A stretch of DNA of 64,000 bases from Sphingopyxis sp. (GTDB taxonomy: Bacteria > Pseudomonadota > Alphaproteobacteria > Sphingomonadales > Sphingomonadaceae): the NCBI GenBank assembly GCA_016793775.1, contig JAEULK010000043.1, forward strand, positions 205,186-269,185. Reading direction: 5' to 3'. A program made the translations under genes and the position numbers. Below are positions 11,152-19,400 of the stretch, piece by piece. Under the pieces are notes generated by a model. That model was not told the origin of the DNA, searched no databases, and saw only the letters and a list, made by a program, of their open reading frames with translations. How positions within the stretch are numbered: the stretch's first letter is position 1; each line of letters begins with the position of its first letter.

Positions 11152-12153
11152 TTGAAACTAGCCTCGCTGAAGCAGGGTCGCGATGGGCGGCTCGTCGTCG
11201 TGTCGGACGATCTCGCCTGGTACGCCGATGCCGGCCAGATCGTGCCGACGATGCAGGCGGCGCTCGACAATTGGGCCTATGCCGCGCCGCGCCTCGCCGC
11301 GCTGGCCGAAGACCTGAACCATGATGCGATCCCCAAGGATCGGTTCCACGAGCGCGATTCGGCCTCGCCGCTGCCGCGCGCCTATCAATGGGCCGACGGC
11401 AGCGCCTATGTGAACCATGTCGCGCTGGTGCGGCAGGCGCGCGGCGCCGAGATGCCCGACAGTTTCTGGCACGATCCCTTGATGTACCAAGGCGGCAGCG
11501 ACGCCTTCCTCGGTCCGCGCGACCCGATCCCGCTCGGCGATCCGGCCTGGGGTTGCGACATGGAGGCCGAGGTGGTGGTCGTCACCGGCGACGTTCCGGC
11601 GGGCACCGATGCCGAGACCGCGCGCGGCCTGATCCTGCTCGTCGGGCTGACCAACGATGTGTCGCTGCGCGGGCTGATCCCAAGCGAGCTGGCCAAGGGT
11701 TTCGGCTTTTTCCAGTCGAAGCCGTCGAGCGCGATGTCGCCGGTTTTCGTCACCCCCGACGCGCTCGGCGACCGCTGGCGGGACGGCAAGTTGCACGGGA
11801 CGTTGAGCGTCGATCTGAACGGTCAGCCGCTCGGCCGCGCCGATGCGGGTGTCGATATGACCTTCGATTTCGGCGCGCTGATCGCCCATGCGGCGAAGAC
11901 GCGCGACCTGGGAGCGGGAACGATCATCGGGTCGGGCACGGTGTCGAACCGCGATGCCGGCGGCGGGCCGGGCAAGCCGATCGCCGAGGGCGGTCTCGGC
12001 TACAGCTGCCTTGCCGAAGTGCGCACGGTCGAGACCATATTGGCGGGCGAGGCGAAGACACCCTTCATGCGCAAGGGCGATACGGTACGCATCTGGATGG
12101 ACGACGACCGCCACCACAGCATCTTCGGGGCGATCGAACAGCAGGTCGGTTGA
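11152..12153 (+). CDS. Fumarylacetoacetate hydrolase family protein
   Basis: A 333-residue FAH-superfamily enzyme. The metal-binding acidic residues lie in DMEAEVVVVTGDV and the basic catalytic region in FFQSKPSSAMSPVFVTP. SGTVSNRDAGGGPGKPI and MRKGDTVRIWM complete the fold. Such enzymes cleave fumarylacetoacetate or related beta-diketo and oxo acids in aromatic-compound breakdown. The substrate here is undetermined, as no homogentisate genes flank it. The start is taken as TTG because AAAGGA lies 7 bases before it and the homologous N-terminus (KLASLKQGRDGRLVVVS) begins there. A bidirectional terminator separates it from tadC. Confidence 0.85.
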   Translation: MKLASLKQGRDGRLVVVSDDLAWYADAGQIVPTMQAALDNWAYAAPRLAALAEDLNHDAIPKDRFHERDSASPLPRAYQWADGSAYVNHVALVRQARGAEMPDSFWHDPLMYQGGSDAFLGPRDPIPLGDPAWGCDMEAEVVVVTGDVPAGTDAETARGLILLVGLTNDVSLRGLIPSELAKGFGFFQSKPSSAMSPVFVTPDALGDRWRDGKLHGTLSVDLNGQPLGRADAGVDMTFDFGALIAHAAKTRDLGAGTIIGSGTVSNRDAGGGPGKPIAEGGLGYSCLAEVRTVETILAGEAKTPFMRKGDTVRIWMDDDRHHSIFGAIEQQVG

Positions 12154-12156
12154 ACA

Positions 12157-12186
12157 AAAGGGGGCGGGATTGTTGCCGCCCCCTTT
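12157..12186. terminator. Bidirectional terminator between FAH-family gene and tadC
   Basis: An 11-base perfect stem AAAGGGGGCGG / CCGCCCCCTTT with loop GATTGTTG. It has A-rich sequence on one side and T-rich on the other, between the convergent ends of the two genes. Confidence 0.75.
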
Positions 12187-12205
12187 GACTTTGCTCGCAG
12201 CTGGC

Positions 12206-13255
12206 TTAGCCGCCGCCGCCGCCGCCCATGGCTCCGCCTGACATCGCATCGCTCAGCGAACAGGCGGCCGGGCCCAAAATCACGATGAACAGGCACGGCA
12301 GGATGAACAGGATCAGCGGCACGGTCATGATCGCGGGCAGGCGCGCGGCCTTTTCCTCGGCGCGCATCATGCGCTCGTTGCGGAATTCGGCCGACAGGAC
12401 GCGCAGCGCGCTGGCGAGCGGCGTACCATATTTCTCGGTCTGGATCATCGTCGTGACGACGCCCTTCACCGATTCGAGATTGACGCGATAGGACAGATTC
12501 TCGAAAGCTTGGCGCCGCTCGGTCAAAAAGCCAAGCTCGATCGAGGTCAGTGCGAATTCCTCGCCGAGCTCGGGATAGGCGCGCCCCAGTTCCTTGGCGA
12601 CGCGGCTGAAAGCCGAATCGACGGTCAGGCCGGCTTCGGCGCAAATCACAAGAAGATCGAGCGCGTCGGGCAGGCCCTTGCGAATTGCGTCGGTCCGCTT
12701 CGTCCTCTTGTTCTGCACGAACAGGTCGGGCGCCTTGTAACCCAGGATCAGCGCCGCCATCGTCGCACCCGAACGCTTGAACGGCGTCAGGTCGGGCCAC
12801 ATGTCGAGGCCATAGATCAGGAAGGCGGCGAGGCCGCCGAGCACGATCGGCAGAATCAGGCGGCCGAAAATAACCGCGACCGCCAGGTCCTTCGACCGGA
12901 TACCGGCCTGCGCCAGCTTTTGCTGGACGTCCTTGATCTGGTCTTCCTGCAGCACCTGTAGCTTGCCCAGGAACGTCCGCATCTTGTCGGCGGTCTGGTT
13001 CTTGCGGACCAGCTTGGCGCGGCGCTTCGCGGTCGAGGCGGTGATGCCGGCTTTCAGCTGTTCGCGGCGGTCGTTCAGCGCCTTGACGCGCTTTGCCATC
13101 GGATCGCGAACGGTCAGCGCGCCATAGATGGCGACGAGCACCGCGCCGACGCCGAGCGCGGCGAGCGTGGTGGCGACCCAGATGACGTCGACGCCCATGA
13201 TCGTCGGGCCGCTGGACGCCGCGGTGAAGGATGCAAGGAGCAGGTTGCTGTTCAT
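12206..13255 (-). CDS. tadC: Tad pilus inner-membrane platform protein TadC
   Basis: A 349-residue type II secretion F-domain protein, the second of the two platform proteins of the Flp/Tad pilus machine in the inner membrane. The N-terminal membrane segment (about 20-45), the T2SSF core (GLPDALDLLVICAEAGLTVD, then ELGFLTERRQAFENL) and C-terminal membrane segments (about 300-325) are in the usual order. The protein ends in an unusual glycine-rich tail (GGAMGGGGGG). It is the last gene of the operon, 13 bases after tadB, and ends at a strong terminator. Confidence 0.9.
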   Translation of the reverse strand: MNSNLLLASFTAASSGPTIMGVDVIWVATTLAALGVGAVLVAIYGALTVRDPMAKRVKALNDRREQLKAGITASTAKRRAKLVRKNQTADKMRTFLGKLQVLQEDQIKDVQQKLAQAGIRSKDLAVAVIFGRLILPIVLGGLAAFLIYGLDMWPDLTPFKRSGATMAALILGYKAPDLFVQNKRTKRTDAIRKGLPDALDLLVICAEAGLTVDSAFSRVAKELGRAYPELGEEFALTSIELGFLTERRQAFENLSYRVNLESVKGVVTTMIQTEKYGTPLASALRVLSAEFRNERMMRAEEKAARLPAIMTVPLILFILPCLFIVILGPAACSLSDAMSGGAMGGGGGG

Positions 13256-13268
13256 GTGGTCCCGCCCC

Positions 13269-14240
13269 TCAAATTTCGAAGCTGATCATGCGCGACATGA
13301 TGAAGACGCCGATGCTCATCCAACCAAGCCCGCCCAGACCGGTGATGATCAGCCGCTCCTCGAAGAAGAAGCCCGCCAGATATTCGGGGTTCATCGAATA
13401 GACGATGCCGAAGACGAAGAAGGGCAGCGCGCCGACGATATAGGCCGACGCCTTGGCTTCCGACGACATGGCGCGGATCTTCAACTTCATCTGGGCGCGC
13501 TTGCGTAGCACGTCGGACAAGTTGCCCAGCGTTTCCGCGAGGTTGCCGCCCGTCTCACGCTGGATAGCGATGGTGATGCAAAAGAACTGGAATTCCGGCG
13601 TGCCCAGCATCTCGGCCGATTCCTGCAGCGCCGCTTCCATCGTGTTGCCGATGCGGATGCGCTCGATCACGCCCTTGAATTCCTCGCCGACCGGGCCGGG
13701 CAGTTCCTGGCTGACGACCTGGAAGGTTTCGGTGACGGGCAGGCCCGACTTGAGGCCGCGGACGAGCAGGTCGATCGCGTCGGGAAAGCGGGCATTGAAT
13801 TTGGTGACGCGCTGTTTGATCAGGCGACCGACGATCATATAGGGCAGGCCGAGTGCGGCGACGAGGCCGACGAGGCCCGCGAGCAGGAACGGGCTGCGGA
13901 TGAGAAGCAGCACGCCGGTCACCCCGACGAACGTCGCCATCGATGCCATCATATATTGGCTGACGGTCCAGGCCTTGCCGGTGCGGCGCAGCCGCTTTTC
14001 CATTTCCTCGCGGCGCGGCATCAGACTCGACAGGGTCGACCCGCCCTTTCCGCTAGAGGCCTGGATCGTCTTGCGCATCTGCGCCGCGACGACCGCCTCG
14101 GTCGAGGCGGCGTGCCGGTCCTTGACCATTGCCAGCCGCCGCGTCTTCGATTTGCCGATCGACGGTCCGCCGAGCAGGATTACGAGCACGGTGAAGGCCA
14201 GGAAGGCGGTCCCGATGATGAGGATGACTGACAGGTCCAT
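13269..14240 (-). CDS. tadB: Tad pilus inner-membrane platform protein TadB
   Basis: A 323-residue paralogue of TadC and partner in the inner-membrane platform. Membrane segments are at about 5-25, 95-130 and the C-terminal 270-315. The T2SSF core holds RFPDAIDLLVRGLKSGLPV and GNLAETLGNLSDVLRKRAQM. It follows cpaE by 65 bases. In Caulobacter-type loci the ATPase gene cpaF/tadA sits exactly in this interval, but here the gap is too short to encode it. Confidence 0.9.
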   Translation of the reverse strand: MDLSVILIIGTAFLAFTVLVILLGGPSIGKSKTRRLAMVKDRHAASTEAVVAAQMRKTIQASSGKGGSTLSSLMPRREEMEKRLRRTGKAWTVSQYMMASMATFVGVTGVLLLIRSPFLLAGLVGLVAALGLPYMIVGRLIKQRVTKFNARFPDAIDLLVRGLKSGLPVTETFQVVSQELPGPVGEEFKGVIERIRIGNTMEAALQESAEMLGTPEFQFFCITIAIQRETGGNLAETLGNLSDVLRKRAQMKLKIRAMSSEAKASAYIVGALPFFVFGIVYSMNPEYLAGFFFEERLIITGLGGLGWMSIGVFIMSRMISFEI

Positions 14241-14305
14241 GGTCGGCTTTCGTCCGCTTCTCTCGCTATGGGTATCGCAGTCGGCTCAGCCGGCCGCGGC
14301 TCCCC

Positions 14306-15580
14306 TTACTTGGCGCCCTTTTTCGCCATCATGCCGCCGATGCCGCCCAGCTTGCCGAGCAAGGAGGCGCCCGACTTGGCTTTCGCGGCCGGGGCCGGGC
14401 TTTCCTCCTCGGTGTCGGCACCGTCGAGGATCGCGCGCATCAGGCCGTTCCAGACCGCGCTGGCCTTGGTGCCCTTGCAAATCTCGGCGTAGGATTTGCC
14501 GAGCTTCGCCGACTGGCTGACCAGCTTGGGATCGAAGGGGATGACGACGTCGATCTGGCGTTCGATCGACGATTCGAACTCCTTGCGCGACAATTCGCCG
14601 ATCGCGTTCTGGAACTTGTTGGCGACCAGGATCACCCGGGCACCCGGCACATTCTGCTTGAACCACGACAGGATACGGATCGTGTCGCGCGCCGAGGCGA
14701 GCGTCACGTCGCTGATCAGCAGGATCGTTCCGGCTTCCGACACCAGGTGCGGGAAGGGGATCAGAACATGGCGCGGGATGTCGACGATCGTCATCTCGAA
14801 GGCCCCCCGCAGCTCTTCCTCGAGCTGGAAGAAGGCCGATCCGTCGGTCATCACCGGCTGGTGGATCGGCGCCTCGGCCGACAGCAGGCTCAGCTTGTCC
14901 GACGCCCGCACCATCGCGCGTTCGATGAACAGGCCGTCGATGCGGCTGGGGTTGTCGATCGCGTCGATCAGGCCGCGGCCGGGTTCGAGGTCGAGCGTCA
15001 GCGCGCCGGTCCCGAAATGCACGTCGAGGTCGAGCAGCGCGGTCTGGCGACCCGCCTGTTCGCTCATCGCCCAGGCGAGCGAGGTCGACACCAGCGAGGC
15101 GCCCACGCCGCCGCGTACGCCGACCACCGCCATCATGTGGTGCGGTTTGTCGTCGACCATGTCGGCATGTTTCGGCGCCGACAACATCGCCTGTGCCATG
15201 GTCAGCGATTCGCGGACCTGGTCGAGCGACAGCGGCTTGAGTAGATAGTCCTGGATCCCGCTCGAGAGCAGGTCGCGGTACAGGCGGACGTCGTTGACCT
15301 GGCCGGCGGCGATCACCACCGTCCCGGGTTCGCAGACTTCGGCCAGCGCGTTGATGTCGTTGATCGGATCGCCCGATTCGGACATATCGACGAACAGGAT
15401 GTTCGGGCTCGCCGAGACCGACAGCGACTGGACAGCGTTGCGCAACCCGCCCTTGTTGCACTTCTCGATCGGCCAGCCCATGTCGTTGGCGGCGGCGCGG
15501 ATCAGCTCCAGCGTATCGTCGTCGCACACAAAGGCGTTGAAGGGTTCACGCAGCCCGGCTGCTTTGAATGGCGCGTTCAT
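14306..15580 (-). CDS. cpaE: Pilus assembly protein CpaE/TadZ (receiver-like plus MinD-type ATPase)
   Basis: A 424-residue protein. The N-terminal receiver-like domain (about residues 15-130, containing FVDMSESGDP) precedes a ParA/MinD-type ATPase domain with a deviant P-loop, GVRGGVGASL, and a second motif TALLDLDVHFG. In the family CpaE/TadZ localises to the cell pole and positions the Tad secretion machine. The real ATG overlaps the cpaD stop codon by one base (TAATG). An upstream in-frame extension within cpaD is not used. The C-terminus is basic and unusual (MAKKGAK). Confidence 0.88.
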   Translation of the reverse strand: MNAPFKAAGLREPFNAFVCDDDTLELIRAAANDMGWPIEKCNKGGLRNAVQSLSVSASPNILFVDMSESGDPINDINALAEVCEPGTVVIAAGQVNDVRLYRDLLSSGIQDYLLKPLSLDQVRESLTMAQAMLSAPKHADMVDDKPHHMMAVVGVRGGVGASLVSTSLAWAMSEQAGRQTALLDLDVHFGTGALTLDLEPGRGLIDAIDNPSRIDGLFIERAMVRASDKLSLLSAEAPIHQPVMTDGSAFFQLEEELRGAFEMTIVDIPRHVLIPFPHLVSEAGTILLISDVTLASARDTIRILSWFKQNVPGARVILVANKFQNAIGELSRKEFESSIERQIDVVIPFDPKLVSQSAKLGKSYAEICKGTKASAVWNGLMRAILDGADTEEESPAPAAKAKSGASLLGKLGGIGGMMAKKGAK

Positions 15581-16230
15581 TACTGGCTTGCCCCTTTCTT
15601 CGTCGTGGTCGATACGCCGTTCAATTCGCCCGCGCCCGTCTGCGGTTTCTCGCGATAGGTGTTGATCGGACGCGTCGCTGCAGTGGGATCGTTGCCCTTC
15701 GCCGACGCGCCCTTGATCAGGTCGTTGGGGTCGGCAACCATCGCGGCGAGGTTGCTGTTCGTTGCGCAGCCGTAATTGGACGAGGTCGCATTGGCGAGGT
15801 TGATCGACGATTTGGTGCGCCAGTCGGGACACCCCGGGACATACGCCGAAGCGCGCGTCACGACCAGCCGGACGCTGCCCTGCGGCACGGCGCCCGTGGT
15901 GACCGGAACCGCATCACTCATCAGCAGCCCCTGGCGTTCGACTATCGAGCGGATCGCCGCATGCGCGCTGCCCGTTGTATAGGGCGACGGATCCTCGACC
16001 GCGATGCGGTCGCCATAGCGCACACCCATTGCGTCCAGCCAGCCCTGTAGGCGGCCCTGTTCGCTGGGTGGCAACTCGCCGCCGACGGTGGCGACGTCGA
16101 ATTGATAGATCGAGTTGCGTACCAGCGGCTGATGCACCGATTCGAGGCTTGTGTTGGTGTGGGCGCTGCCGGTACATCCAGCGACCGTCGTCGCCAGCGC
16201 CAGGACGGTCCAAGTTGCGATCTTCTTCAT
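15580..16230 (-). CDS. cpaD: Pilus assembly lipoprotein CpaD
   Basis: A 216-residue protein starting MKKIATWTVLALATTVAGC, a lipoprotein signal peptide with lipobox VAGC, so it should be anchored in the outer membrane. The rest matches the CpaD family of Tad pilus accessory proteins (RLQGWLDAMGVRYGDRI, YVPGCPDWRTKSSINLANATSSNYGCATNSNLA split across the core; the PGCPDW and NYGCA motifs are diagnostic). CpaD helps stabilise the secretin CpaC. It lies 25 bases after cpaC and is coupled to cpaE. Confidence 0.88.
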   Translation of the reverse strand: MKKIATWTVLALATTVAGCTGSAHTNTSLESVHQPLVRNSIYQFDVATVGGELPPSEQGRLQGWLDAMGVRYGDRIAVEDPSPYTTGSAHAAIRSIVERQGLLMSDAVPVTTGAVPQGSVRLVVTRASAYVPGCPDWRTKSSINLANATSSNYGCATNSNLAAMVADPNDLIKGASAKGNDPTAATRPINTYREKPQTGAGELNGVSTTTKKGASQ

Positions 16231-16255
16231 ACCCTTGCTCCTGAAAACCAGCGCG

Positions 16256-17731
16256 TCACTTGATGCTGAAACCCGGCGAAACGTCTGACCCGCCACGCAG
16301 GCGATCGGCATCGCTCGGCGAGGTGTCGAGCCGCGGCTTGGGACGATCGCCGCCGGTCACGCCGTTGGTGGTCTGACCGAGCAGCAGCCGCGAGATGTCA
16401 TTGGCGTCCTGATAGCCATCGGTCGGCATCTTGATCTCGTTCGCCGACACCGGCTGGACCAGATAGGGCGTCACGACGATCACCAGTTCGGTTTCGCCGC
16501 GGCGGAAGCTGTCGGACTTGAAAAGCATGCCGAGCAGCGGCACGTCGCCGAGGCCGGGCATCTTGTCGATCGCGCCGATCGAGCGGTTATTGAGCAGGCC
16601 AGCGATCATGAAACTTTCGCCCGAACCCAGCTCGACCGTCGTTTCGGCGCGGCGGATCGTCAACGCGGGGATCTGGAATCCTCCCATCACGATCGCGCCT
16701 TCGGTCGACAGTTCGGACACTTCGGGTCGCACGCGCAGGCTGATGCGGCCGTTCGACAACACCGTCGGCGTATAGGCCAAACTGACACCATAACGGCGAT
16801 ATTCGATCGTCGTACCCGCGAAGTTTCCGGGGATCGGAATCGGGAATTCGCCGCCGGCGAGGAAGTCGGCGGTTTCACCCGAGATCGCGGTCAGATTGGG
16901 CTGCGCGAGCGTTGCGACCAGGCCCGAACGCTCGCCCATGTCGAGCGAGGCCATCAGGTCGAGCCCGAACAGCCGACCCGCGCCGGCGAGGCTGCGCGTA
17001 CCCGACGGCGTTGTAAAGTTATACGAAGTCGTGCCGTTGCTGGTCGTAATCGTACCGGCTGTGCGGCCACCGAACACGCCGCCCAGGAAACCGTTGCCCA
17101 ACGGGCCGTCGGTGTCGCGGGTCAGAAGATTGCCGCTGATTTCCTTGATCAGCGAACGGTTCACCTCAGCGATCCGAACCTGCAAATTGACCTGTAGCGG
17201 GGTGGCGGTGCGGAGACGCGACAGCACCTTGGTTTCCTCGCCGACGAAGGCCTGCACCAGCCGTTCGGCCTCGGCGGCATCGTCGGGCGACTGGACCGTC
17301 CCGGTGAGCAGCACGAAGCCGTTCATCGTGTTGGCGTTGATCGCCGCGTCGGGCATCGCCAGCGAGAGCATCTGGTCGATGGTCTCGATATTGTTGCCGA
17401 CGCGGGCGACGGTCGAATAGACGATCCGGCCGCTGGCATCGGTCGCGTAGATGCTCGTCTCGCCCGGTTTCTTGCCGAAGATATAGAGCTGGCGGCTCGA
17501 CCGGACCTGGACGTCGGCGACTTCGTCGTTGGCGACAAAGACGTCGGTCATCGCGGCGGGCAGGCTGACCAGACGGCCGCGACCGACCGACAGGTCAACG
17601 CTGCTGCTGGCGTTCTGCACCGCCTGGGCCAGCGCCTGGTGGGCGGGAGCCGCGACCAGCGTTGCTGCGACCAGGCCGATGGCTAGGGTGCGGGCGAGCG
17701 CCACCGCCTTGAAATTGGCTTTGCTGTTCAT
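16256..17731 (-). CDS. cpaC: Tad pilus outer-membrane secretin CpaC
   Basis: A 491-residue type II/III-like secretin (RcpA/CpaC) forming the outer-membrane pore of the Flp pilus. A signal peptide spans about residues 1-33 (ending AHQALAQA). An N-terminal periplasmic domain with VADVQVRSSRQLYIFGKKPG and a BON-like stretch come next. The secretin core contains LVATLAQPNLTAISGETADFLAGG and the C-terminal VELGSGESFMIAGLL and VPLLGMLFKSD. Its ATG lies one base after the cpaB stop, with its ribosome-binding GGGGGTAAG inside the last cpaB codons. That points to translational coupling. Confidence 0.93.
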   Translation of the reverse strand: MNSKANFKAVALARTLAIGLVAATLVAAPAHQALAQAVQNASSSVDLSVGRGRLVSLPAAMTDVFVANDEVADVQVRSSRQLYIFGKKPGETSIYATDASGRIVYSTVARVGNNIETIDQMLSLAMPDAAINANTMNGFVLLTGTVQSPDDAAEAERLVQAFVGEETKVLSRLRTATPLQVNLQVRIAEVNRSLIKEISGNLLTRDTDGPLGNGFLGGVFGGRTAGTITTSNGTTSYNFTTPSGTRSLAGAGRLFGLDLMASLDMGERSGLVATLAQPNLTAISGETADFLAGGEFPIPIPGNFAGTTIEYRRYGVSLAYTPTVLSNGRISLRVRPEVSELSTEGAIVMGGFQIPALTIRRAETTVELGSGESFMIAGLLNNRSIGAIDKMPGLGDVPLLGMLFKSDSFRRGETELVIVVTPYLVQPVSANEIKMPTDGYQDANDISRLLLGQTTNGVTGGDRPKPRLDTSPSDADRLRGGSDVSPGFSIK

Positions 17732-17732
17732 G

Positions 17733-18770
17733 TTACTTACCCCCAACCGGCACTTCGGTGGTCTTTTCGCCGCGCGTCACGCGGACGACCGGACCACGCG
17801 GCGCTGCCGGAGCGCCTCCGTAGCTGGCGGGCTGGCCGCCACCGTAATTGTTCGTCGGCTGCGGGCGCGGTGCCGAGACCCGACCGCTGACCGGGATCCA
17901 GAAACGCGACACGTCGCCGCCGGTAGTCGCCGATCCGCGGCCCGAGGTCGGGCGAGCGGCGGCTTCGGCCATCATCTTCTTTTCGGCAGCGGTGCCGCCT
18001 TTGGTCGGCACGCTGACGTCGCCCGAAGCGATCGCGGCGTCGAGTTCGCCGGCGCTTTCGGCCAGCGGGCGCAGTGCGAGCGAGAGGCGGCCCATATTCT
18101 GCGCGACAGCAATCTTTTCGGCGATTTCCGGCGTCGCTTCGAGCGTCACCGAGCCGAAGGTGCGAACCGGGGTCTTGCCCGTTTCATCCTCGGCGTCGTA
18201 GCGCTGGTCGGTGGCGAGCACGCGGACGTTGTTGACGATCGTCTCGGCGGTGAACAACTGCTCGTCGGGATAGGCGCTGCCCTCCTTGATCTTGATTTCC
18301 TGCGCGAGGACCACGTCGACGCGGTCGCCCGGGAAGACAAAGCCGGCGACGCCCTGTTCCTGGCTGACCTTGACGGTCACGGCCCGCATACCCGGGCCGA
18401 GCGCTGCGGCGAGGAAGCCGCGATCGTCGGGATGGACGAGCGCGCCCTGCGTCAGCGGCTGGCCCGCGGTGATCGGATAGCGCACGACCGTTCCGACCAG
18501 ATTGTTCACGTCGGTCTTCTCCTTCAGGAAATAGGCCTTCTCGACCAGTTCCTTCGGCCAGGGCTGAAAGCGGAAGCTGTCGGGGCCGATGATCGTCCCG
18601 ACCGGCAGCTGGCGCGTTGCAACCAAGATCATCGGACCCTGAAGATCGGGTGCCGCGGCAGCGCGTGCCTGCGGTGTCGATGCGCCGCGCATCATCTGGT
18701 TGACCCCGAATGCGGCGCCGATCGCAATGACCAGCGCGCCGACGATCAGCATTATCTTTCGCGTATCCAT
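17733..18770 (-). CDS. cpaB: Flp pilus assembly protein CpaB (RcpC)
   Basis: A 345-residue protein with an N-terminal membrane anchor (about residues 6-25), then a SAF domain (ILVATRQLPVGTIIGPDSF, TVVRYPITAGQPLTQGALVHPDDRG) typical of CpaB/RcpC. The conserved PGDRVDVVL stretch follows. The C-terminal region is low-complexity (NNYGGGQPASYGGAPAAP). In Tad systems this periplasmic protein is associated with secretin assembly. It is the second gene of the operon, 48 bases after cpaA. Confidence 0.9.
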   Translation of the reverse strand: MDTRKIMLIVGALVIAIGAAFGVNQMMRGASTPQARAAAAPDLQGPMILVATRQLPVGTIIGPDSFRFQPWPKELVEKAYFLKEKTDVNNLVGTVVRYPITAGQPLTQGALVHPDDRGFLAAALGPGMRAVTVKVSQEQGVAGFVFPGDRVDVVLAQEIKIKEGSAYPDEQLFTAETIVNNVRVLATDQRYDAEDETGKTPVRTFGSVTLEATPEIAEKIAVAQNMGRLSLALRPLAESAGELDAAIASGDVSVPTKGGTAAEKKMMAEAAARPTSGRGSATTGGDVSRFWIPVSGRVSAPRPQPTNNYGGGQPASYGGAPAAPRGPVVRVTRGEKTTEVPVGGK

Positions 18771-18818
18771 GACGATTTTTCGCCTCCTAACACTCGCCAG
18801 ACGCGGCGGTGTTTGCCC

Positions 18819-19307
18819 TCAACTCGACCCGATAGCCTGAAATTGGTTAAGATATTGTTGGTGAAGCGCCCAGAGGCCCGCAGCCGCGATGGCGACCCCA
18901 TAGGGCACCTCCGGCTTAGCCACCGGACGCCTAATGATCTGGTGCACCAGCATCGCCGCCGACACTGCGGCGCCGGCCAGCGCCATCACCATCAGCGCCT
19001 GTGTCGCGATCGACGTCGGCACCCACAAAAACACCGCAAAGACATTCTTCACGTCACCACCGCCCATTGCGTTCAGCATGTAGAGCAGCAGGAAAAAGCC
19101 GAAGGTCGCGAGCGCGACCCCCGTCACCACCGCGACATCGGGCCACAGCGACCAGCCGGCGGCATACCAGAAGGGAATGGCGGCCGTGGCGATCAGCCCG
19201 TTGAGCCCGTTCGAGATCTCGCGCCAGCGCAAGTCGCTGATCGCCGAGCAGATCATCAGGATCGCCGCGAGCGTCATCAGGACAAGCTGGAAGATTGGGC
19301 CGATCAT
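18819..19307 (-). CDS. cpaA: Prepilin peptidase CpaA/TadV
   Basis: A 162-residue polytopic membrane aspartyl protease of the A24 family that cleaves Flp prepilin. The two catalytic aspartates are visible in SAISDLRWREISN and in the GXGD-type motif MGGGDVKNV. About five hydrophobic segments are predicted. It lacks the N-terminal methyltransferase domain of PilD, as usual for CpaA. The ATG at 19307 is chosen because AGGGACGG lies just before it. An in-frame ATG 21 bases upstream has no ribosome-binding site. It is first in the operon, and no pilin gene precedes it. Confidence 0.87.
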   Translation of the reverse strand: MIGPIFQLVLMTLAAILMICSAISDLRWREISNGLNGLIATAAIPFWYAAGWSLWPDVAVVTGVALATFGFFLLLYMLNAMGGGDVKNVFAVFLWVPTSIATQALMVMALAGAAVSAAMLVHQIIRRPVAKPEVPYGVAIAAAGLWALHQQYLNQFQAIGSS

Positions 19308-19331
19308 GAAACCGTCCCTAGAGATCATGAC

Positions 19332-19345
19332 TTACCAAATGGTAA
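19332..19345. promoter_or_regulatory. Possible operator between divergent cpaA and FAD oxidoreductase genes
   Basis: TTACCA-AA-TGGTAA, a perfect 6-base inverted repeat with a 2-base spacer, sits in the short divergent intergenic region. This is the only obvious regulatory-looking motif there. The binding protein is unknown. Confidence 0.35.
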
Positions 19346-19400
19346 CCATGTTGGGGCGCGGCTTGCTTGCTTTCCGCCCATCAGCCGATATGCGACGGCA

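Noticed and set aside
17529-19400. Apparent 624-residue N-terminal extension of the FAD oxidoreductase
   Set aside because: It runs antisense to cpaB and cpaA. Homology to the flavoprotein begins at the ATG at 19401.
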